Shown piece after piece: positions 56,692 through 64,000 of a DNA stretch of 64,000 bases. Numbering within the stretch: the first letter of the stretch is position 1; each line of letters starts with the position of its first letter. The DNA comes from Rhodamnia argentea (Eukaryota > Streptophyta > Magnoliopsida > Myrtales > Myrtaceae), in NCBI RefSeq assembly GCF_020921035.1, contig NC_063157.1, positions 5,700,501 through 5,764,500 on the forward strand. Reading direction: 5' to 3'. The notes beneath the pieces are model-generated. The model did no database searches, was not told where the DNA came from, and was given only the letters and a program-made list of their open reading frames with translations. The position numbers and the translations under genes are program-made.

Positions 56692-58119
56692 TTCGGCGAC
56701 TGGGGAGTGGGAGAAGGCGGTGGTGCGTGGTGGCGGGGAGCGATGGTTTAGGGTTTAAGGAAAATCTTTTTTCCGTTTTAGCGCCAGTTCCCGCCGGTCT
56801 ATGAGGAGCGAGGGACCGGGTAATAGTAAGAGAAATGAAGCGAGGGTTTAAGGGGAGGGGGAAATGATCCAGTGCGGACGCGCGCACTACACGATCGTTC
56901 ATCTCCAATCTTACCGTTGCAAAACGTGATTTTTCGAATGATTCGCTTAAAAGAAATTCCTGCTCCCCCTCCTTATTTACATAAATTTTAAAATCCTCTT
57001 CCACTCATTTTCCAAAATTCTCAAAACATGGTAAGTTTTTTCATGACTTCGTGTAATTTTATCTTTTTACAGCATATAGACTTTCTTCTTATGCTTTTTG
57101 TAATTTCCTCGTGAAGATTTTTTTAATAGGGCCTTATCTTTTCTTATTTTATCGATTGTCAACTCTACTAAAATGCATCATATTGCAAGAATAGCTTTCG
57201 GTTCGCTTGTTACAATTTTGACTGCCTAGTAACCACTTTTGTCCCAATTAAGGAATATCGATTACACCAAAGTATGCGTTCAATACAGTAACAACTATGC
57301 CTACAAGGCTATTTACCTAAGTGAATTCGTGAGAAGTTAATAAACAGTGAACTCCTTTGGAGATATCTACTGTTATTTTTCAAATAAAATTACAAAAAGA
57401 GCCCATTGAATGTGTTGGAACAAAAAGAATAATACTTTTTTTTATAGAGATTAATACCGATAAAAATTTCAAATTAATACATTCGTGTCACAATTTAACC
57501 TAAACTAATTTATGCGTCGCAATAACTCATGAACTGGAACACCCGTGCCCCTTTAATACCAAACTGGTGCACCCATACCATATTTACACCAAATTAACTC
57601 GTGTATAAAAAAAAAAAAACTCATCGTGGGACAAGTGTACTAGATTTGCATTTTTTGTAACACAAAAATCAGTATAGGATAAATGTGGCACAAATTTATT
57701 AACTCGAGAGCTTTAGCGATAGAAAAATTAATTCGTAATACGAATATACAAGTTTGACATTTTGTGGTAGCCCTTCTTTCAATGAATGTAGTAGAAGTAG
57801 ATATCTATCGCGAGTTACGAAATTTACTATATCTCAAGATTCTCATTTTCTCCGCTTTGATCTATCCATTTGGGCCAACAACATAGGCAGCCCGGACCGG
57901 CCCGGCCCATGAAGGGGTCGTGCCTTGAGGGGCCCATGAGAGGAGTCGGGCCGGTCCGACATCACCGGAGGTGGCACGTGGCGCCAATCCATGACCGTCC
58001 ACGAGAAATGTCGAAAGATGTTTAAGGTGGGAACACGAACACAGTATCCGCACTCTCTTCCCGTTTCTCAGTTTTACTCGCGGAAAACTCAAATAGCTCG
58101 GTAGAAAAAGGCCTCACGA
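56692..58119. other. Divergent promoter region of PNP2 and NADP-ICDH
   Basis: 1.43 kb between two divergently transcribed genes for organellar proteins. No clear TATA box on either side. AT-rich middle, and a GC-rich block at 57880-57990. Confidence 0.45.
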
Positions 58120-61100
58120 ATGCTAAAACCCGGGCTCCGGTTGGGAAGCGCCATGGCCGGCGCGACCATGTTGTCATCGAAGATTCGATCGAGGTCTCCT
58201 GTCGTGGGCCCTAGCTTCTCGCTTGGCTCATTGTCAGGCTCGGTTCCCTTTGGCGGCGGCGGCGTCGTCAGGAGCCGCGTTCGCTTCTCCGGCTGCTTCG
58301 CTCGCGTCTCGCTTCGGTGTTTCGCTTCTTCGCCCTCGTTCGATAGGATCCAGGTCAGGAATCCGATCGTCGAAATGGACGGTGAGTTAGACCTGCGCGC
58401 TTGCGAAAAGTCAATTCGTGTCAGTGTGTGCGTGCACTGTGCTCTGCTTTGGAAGATTCGAAACCGATGTAATACGGAAGGAGAAGTTACGAGAACATCG
58501 GTTTTTGCGTTTTTCTTTTCTCTTTTTTGTTTAGCGGGACTGGTTTTGCCTGAACTGCTTCCCGATTCTCTTGGTTTCATCGTCCCTGGCCGAGGAAAAT
58601 GGAGAGTAGTTTTTCTAGTGGTGCTTTCATTTTCCATTTTCCAGTTCTCAACTCACTATTCTTTTCTTGTTGACATCTAGGCGATGAGATGGCAAGGATG
58701 ATTTGGAGCATGATTAAAGAAAAAGTATGAATTGGATATTTCTCAATGTATGTTCTTTTTCTCTTTGGCTTGCTTGTTTAATGTCTCCTGGCCTTATGGT
58801 CGACATAATTGCAGCTCATATTCCCTTATTTGGATTTGGATATTAAATACTACGACTTGGGGATATTGAATCGGGACGCGACTGAGGACCGAGTCACTGT
58901 AGAAAGTGCTAAAGCCACTCTCAAGTAAGTAGTGTGAGTTGGGTGACCGGCGCTGAAGCTGTTGCAAAGATTGCAATTGAACTGGTGAAGCGTTATGCTT
59001 GTTATGTACAGTATATATTGGAAGTTACCTGGTGCTTCACTGCATTTTTTGCTTAGATGGCTCTGGAAGCCGGACTAGTGTTAGAATATAATGTAGACAA
59101 CAATAATATGAAAATTGCCAAGGACGGAGTCTTGCTGATTCTGATTGAGAATTATTATCATTCTCTTTGTTGATCTCATCTTAATTTTTAAACATCTCGT
59201 CTCTTCTTGCAAATCCTTGTAGAATTACAAGAGAAGGGTTGTGTCCAATAATATTTAAGTTTAGCAGTTTAGTTGTCTATTTCTTTTAGATGTTGATTCA
59301 ATTCTATTAGTTTACTGTTGCAGGTACAATGCGGCTGTGAAGTGTGCTACAATTACCCCAGGTTTGTTCTCCTGCTTCAACCTTTTCAATCTCTTGCATT
59401 GTCACCATAATGCCACCATAAACTATGATTTCATAAACTTCTTAAGTTGTTTCTCTGCTATCCTTAATGTTTGGAGTGGAGAACAAGTGCCTTAGGGCCT
59501 GTTTGCTAATGCTCATATTTCTCTGATTCTTGTTCTTTTGTTCTCAGGAACAAAAAAAAAAAAAAAAAAAAGGAATGCGTTTGGTGACATCAGTTATTTT
59601 TTCTGTTTCTGATAACAGATCAATGGTCAGGGAATAGATTTTGAACAGAAACAAGAAGTAAAAAAAAATCTACTTCTCTGTTCCCGGAATAGAATTGATA
59701 CCAAACATGCCCTTAATGTACAATCTAGTAGCAGTTCATTTATTTTAGACAAATTTACAGGCTCTAACTCGTTATTCTTCCTGAATGTTTTATTTTTCAG
59801 ATGAGACTAGAGTCAAAGAATTTGGCTTGAAGGCTATGTGGAGGAGTCCCAATGGCACCATCAGAAACATCTTAAACGGTCTGTTATATTGAAGGAGAAT
59901 TTTGAATGTTGGATTGCAAATGAATGCTTGCGTTTCTTTATGTATGGAAATTGGAGGCTATTTTGAGGGGTGATGAGTATTTTATTACGATGGCTTTTGA
60001 TCTGGAAGTGGGGGGGATATGTAACAAGTTTTGTCAAATGTACTCTATGGTTCAAGCCTGTTTGATAACCTAAATAAGTATTAAGAATTCATAATTTAGC
60101 ACTTCATGAGATTAAGCATGTTTGATAGCCCAATTACGTGTTTTACTCAAACGAGTCGATTAAGTGAAAGAAGTTAATCAAAGTGTTTAGAAAAGGAAGG
60201 GATTTCACTTATATAGTTAAATAGGAGAACTAATCAATGGTAATTAGAATCTTTCAAATTTTATTGCTAAAAGCTACCACTAATGGTCACAATTAAAAGC
60301 TACCACTAAGGATCACAATTTCATGCTTGGTAAAATGTTAATAAGACTTAGGGTCATTTTTTGGTCATCATCAAAACAATTTTTTATTTCTATTTTCAGA
60401 ACGTAAGATTGTCGACACTTAAAGTTCAGTGCTTAAGTTTTCAGTACTTGTGAATGTATTTCGAATAGAATCATTTATGTTCTTTCGTACACAAGTTTCT
60501 TCCCATTACAATAGAATGTCCCTTCATAGTAGTTCATAAGATAGTTGATTTGTGCTGACAATCCGGTAAGTAGTTGAGTTTCATGTGAGCAATAATCCTC
60601 TTCCTTTTTGACACATTCAGTTCTCTTAATGACTGCCATTTTAATGAGAGAAGTGGGTCAGAAGAATCTTTTGGTTGCAGACTTTGTAGAACTAAGGTGC
60701 TGACTTACTGACATTTGACTGCATGAAATGGAAACACGAAGTTATCAATTATGTGTAGAGGAAAGATATTCGAAGAGAGAGATGAAGTAGAAGATTTGCA
60801 TAAGTGCTATCTTATTAAAGAAAGTCCACAAACATTTATCTACTTTTTTGAGCTTCTCGATTTGAAATGTTTTATTAGTTTCTTTTAATTAACCATAACA
60901 AAAGACCATGACAATTGAATTTAGTGAAAACGACGTGTGGCAGATCACAATGTGTAAGAGCATCCATTTAGTTTGCCCCCGAGGTTTGGTTGTTGTAGTT
61001 GGAATGCTTTTTAAGTGCCACTGGAGCGGGCTGTATCCTCAAGCTGCTGTGGATGTATCTGGCGTCACTTCCATTATAGAGATTTGATCTCCAACCCCTT

Positions 61101-64000
61101 GCATCTTCAATTAGTGTCCTAAGAGAATACATGTTACCTTTTCAGGCACTGTGTTTCGTGAACCAATCCTTTGCCGGAACATTCCCAGAATCGTTCCTGG
61201 TATGCCTTTGCTTCTGGTGTAGAATTAGAGTTTAGTGAGCAGTACAAAACAGTTTTAATCTTTTTGTCAAATGCACAGGTTGGAAAAAACCCATTTGTAT
61301 TGGTAGACATGCATTTGGTGATCAATATCGTGCTACTGATACCATTATTAGTGGGGCAGGAAAGCTCAAAATGGTATTTGGTAAGATGAATTTGGCAATC
61401 TTTTGTATTTTAAAAGCTTTTTCTTCTTGATTTTTAATGACGTGACCATTTTTATGATACTTAGTCCCAGACAATGGGAATACCCCGATGGAGCTCGATG
61501 TTTACCATTTTAAAGGTCCTGGTGTGGCCCTTGCAATGTATAACATTGAAGAGGTTTGTCTGTTTTTCCTTTTATCATTTTAACATTTAGATTATGGCGC
61601 ATCAGATTTTAAAGACTCATTGCTGTATTCTTGGCAAATGCTCACAGTCCATTCGAGTCTTTGCTGAGTCATCAATGTCTATGGCATTTTCAAAGAAATG
61701 GCCTCTCTACCTGAGTACCAAGAACACCATTCTAAAGAAATACGATGGCAGGTCAGTGACTTTTGCATATCATTCTTATACTTCTGGTGTCACCGTACAT
61801 TTTCTTTTGACCCGTTATGATGTTTGTCGACTTGATATTCTTGCTCAAGAAACCCACATAGACGGATTGTTACAGATTTAAGGACATATTCCAGGAGGTA
61901 TATGAAAAGAAGTGGAAGGACAAGTTCGAGGAACATTCTATATGGTATGTGTTTTAAATATTCTCATGTGGGGATGCACAGCACATATTCCTATCAGATT
62001 GACCTTAATGTTAGGGGATTTCAGGTATGAACATCGGCTAATTGATGACATGGTCGCTTATGCAATAAAAAGTGATGGTGGTTATGTTTGGGCTTGCAAG
62101 AACTATGATGGAGATGTGCAGAGTGATTTACTTGCTCAAGGTATTTTTAATTTTCTATGGATAGGAATGGCTGCATATGATACCTATTCATGTTATTTTC
62201 TCTATGTGATCATGGTCCTATGGCTTGGCCTTTTAGGCACTCGTGTATGTTATATCCTGGAAGAGTGGTAGTGAACAACCTATTCAACTTTGCTGTAGAA
62301 AGGGGGATAAGGTTGTCGTACTGTAGGCAGTTTACAGGAAGCACGGGGATCAGAAAATTTGGATAAGACCTCCACGAACACTTCCACTCACCACTCTCCA
62401 ACAAAAAAATAAAAATAAACCCACCATGAAAAAAAAAATAGAAAGAGGGAGTACATGTAGTAGTAGTATGGTGATTAATAATGTCAATGTAAGTAGTTCT
62501 TGAATTTTGCACTTTTAATCGTTCTTGCGTATTTTATTTGTGTTTTCACCTAACTTTTTCCTTTCTGTTCAGATGGTTATTCATTTAGATAGATGCTATC
62601 TGGAACATACTATGATAAAATACGATTCTTGGGCGAAGAGAAAAATAGGATTTGGATAATTGAATCTTAACTTTTGAAGCTGCTGAAGAGTGCTGGGGAA
62701 TGATACGTATGCAAATTTTTTGGACCTCTAGAGCATTCAGTATTCCCTAAATGCCTGGAATTTTTTGCTGTGCTGCTGTCCTTTGTGAAGCTATTCTAGC
62801 TTTTGGTTGCTTTAAAAAGGATCTGCTGGTTATCTTTGTCACAACAATCACAGATCTGATTTGAAATGGATGGTTTGGATAGTTCTTTTCTGAAGAGGTT
62901 GTATCTTATGCAGGATTTGGCTCTTTGGGTCTCATGACCTCCATCCTGGTGAGCACACTCTTTATTGTTTCTGTCCAATTACTTTGATCTTGAGAGCTTA
63001 GGAACTCTTGATGACAACGATTTTTGCAGTTATCCTCTGATGGAAAGACTTTGGAAGCTGAGGCTGCTCATGGGACTGTAACTCGCCATTTTCGTCTACA
63101 TCAGAAGGGTCAAGAAACTAGTACCAATAGCATTGCTTCTATATTTGCGTGGACAAGAGGATTACAACATAGGTACATTCTGATACTTCAATTTATTACT
63201 TATCTTGCTGTTCACCTCTGACTACAAGGCGTTCTCTTAGTTCCTTCCTATGTCGGTGTAATTCTTCCTTCCTGGTTCTGCAATCAATGTCCTGTGGAAT
63301 ACTGCGAATATATTAGTTAAGCCCTGCTGCAATTGATTCCTTGCCAGGGTACTGGATGGAACATATTCAGCTTTGCTTCCCGGTGTAGTGCCAACATGAG
63401 ATTGTTACTTTTTCACAGATAAAGATAGCAAGGTTATCTATCTTCTATAAAAATGCATGTCTCTATTGACTTGCAATTTGTGAATGTTAGTTCAGAAGGG
63501 AAAGTTGGACAGGATCACTAGACTTTTAGTCCAAATGCAGTATTGTTTTCTGAGTTTGAGATAAGTACGCTGCGGAAGATTATGTCAATAATGTTCTGTG
63601 TTTGCATTTCTATGTTCAATTTAGATACCAAATACATCATCGTTCTACAAATTTTCCCCCCTTCATCCGTGCTGCTTATATGCACTCGATGTTGCATGCT
63701 GTTGTTTCAACCTTTAAACCATCATTTGCCAATCATGACAGGGCCAAACTAGATAACAATGACAAGTTAATGGATTTTGTCCAAAAATTGGAGGCCGCGT
63801 GTATCGAGACTGTGGAGGCTGGAAAAATGACCAAGGATCTTGCCATCTTGATCCACGGACCAAAGTAAGCATCATCTTTATTCAGTTCTGTCAGTTTCCT
63901 CAGGTGGTGTATGATGTGAAACTATTTTGGTATCTTTTCTATGCCATTTTCATCTGATCATTGGTTCACGGATTATGCAGGGCAACTAGGGAGTTCTACT
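58120..64000 (+). CDS. NADP-dependent isocitrate dehydrogenase, chloroplastic/mitochondrial, 5' part
   Basis: Oxidatively decarboxylates isocitrate to 2-oxoglutarate with NADP+. Exons: 58120-58381, 58681-58724, 58815-58924, 59324-59361, 59801-59878, 61146-61199, 61279-61380, 61465-61553, 61648-61751, 61876-61944, 62025-62140, 62914-62948, 63030-63172, 63742-63864 and from 63981, cut by the window edge. The Arg/Ser-rich N terminus is a dual-targeting type presequence, as in Arabidopsis At5g14590. Seen in order: [111 protein letters not shown] and [16 protein letters not shown]. The substrate- and metal-binding residues of the family lie in these blocks. One residue stretch (TSILLSSDGKT) differs slightly from the usual TSVLVCPDGKT. 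A downstream start at 58153 is possible. Confidence 0.94.
59495..59712. mobile_element. Tourist-like MITE in an ICDH intron
   Basis: 218 bp element. The left end gggcctgtttgctaatgctc pairs with the reverse complement of the right end (gggcatgtttggtatcaatt). It is flanked by tta on both sides (59492-59494 and 59713-59715), the 3 bp target of PIF/Harbinger elements. It contains a 20-base A run and inverted 'ttgttctcaggaac' and 'gttcccgga' words. Confidence 0.75.

Noticed and set aside
1..64000. CRISPR arrays, bacterial operons, rRNA or tRNA genes
   Set aside because: No regular short direct repeats with unique spacers, no ribosomal RNA sequence and no convincing cloverleaf were seen on reading through; an RNA-gene search program was not available.

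Overview
This is a stretch of plant nuclear chromosome, almost certainly from a eudicot. Genes are split by short GT-AG introns (with a few GC-AG), proteins carry plastid or mitochondrial targeting peptides, intergenic DNA is full of MITE-like elements, and two plastid-derived fragments are present. The species cannot be fixed from the sequence. I have a weak impression of a Myrtales-type genome from the abundance of 'attcagtcctaaacc' foldback repeats, and I would not rely on it. No bacterial gene, CRISPR array, rRNA or convincing tRNA was seen, and no transposase or reverse transcriptase reading frame was recognised.

Layout. (1) 1-2.7 kb: the 5' part of a raffinose synthase gene on the minus strand, leaving the window at its left edge. 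(2) 2.7-14.1 kb: a gene desert built of nested and foldback elements. It includes a 2.75 kb TG...CA element with a 5 bp target duplication, sitting inside an older GGGC-ended element, and a 498 bp MITE with a perfect 8 bp target duplication. (3) 14.1-21.9 kb: sirohydrochlorin ferrochelatase (SIRB, plus), a plastid J-protein with a ferredoxin-like domain (minus) and the nitrate transporter NRT2.7 (minus). (4) 22-25.7 kb: three further foldback elements. (5) 25.9-28.1 kb: a PPR gene cut by one in-frame TGA. (6) 29.5-37.2 kb: the meiotic crossover helicase HFM1/MER3 in 26 exons. (7) 38.7 kb: cytochrome c oxidase subunit 5C with a frameshifted C terminus. (8) 40.3-43.4 kb: a cysteine-rich receptor-like kinase (minus). 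(9) 43.5-47 kb: intergenic DNA with joined ndhA and matK plastid fragments. (10) 47.1-56.7 kb: mitochondrial polynucleotide phosphorylase PNP2 (minus, 17 exons). (11) 58.1-64 kb: organellar NADP-isocitrate dehydrogenase (plus), cut by the right edge.

Exon coordinates were worked out by hand from splice signals, reading-phase continuity and remembered homologues. For SIRB, the J-protein, NRT2.7, HFM1, CRK and PNP2 the summed exon lengths are divisible by three and end at the expected stop.

Biology. NRT2.7, PNP2 and the organellar NADP-ICDH are the products of the consecutive Arabidopsis genes At5g14570, At5g14580 and At5g14590, so this window appears to keep that ancestral order with other genes and repeats inserted between. 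SIRB makes siroheme for nitrite reductase, NRT2.7 stores nitrate in the vacuole, and NADP-ICDH can supply 2-oxoglutarate for ammonium assimilation. The window therefore has a nitrogen theme, though nothing shows that it is more than coincidence.

The most unusual observations are modular foldback elements that share a GC-rich core but have unrelated arms, a foldback lying directly upstream of the HFM1 TATA box, the TGA-interrupted PPR gene, the frameshifted COX5C, and the ndhA/matK mosaic.
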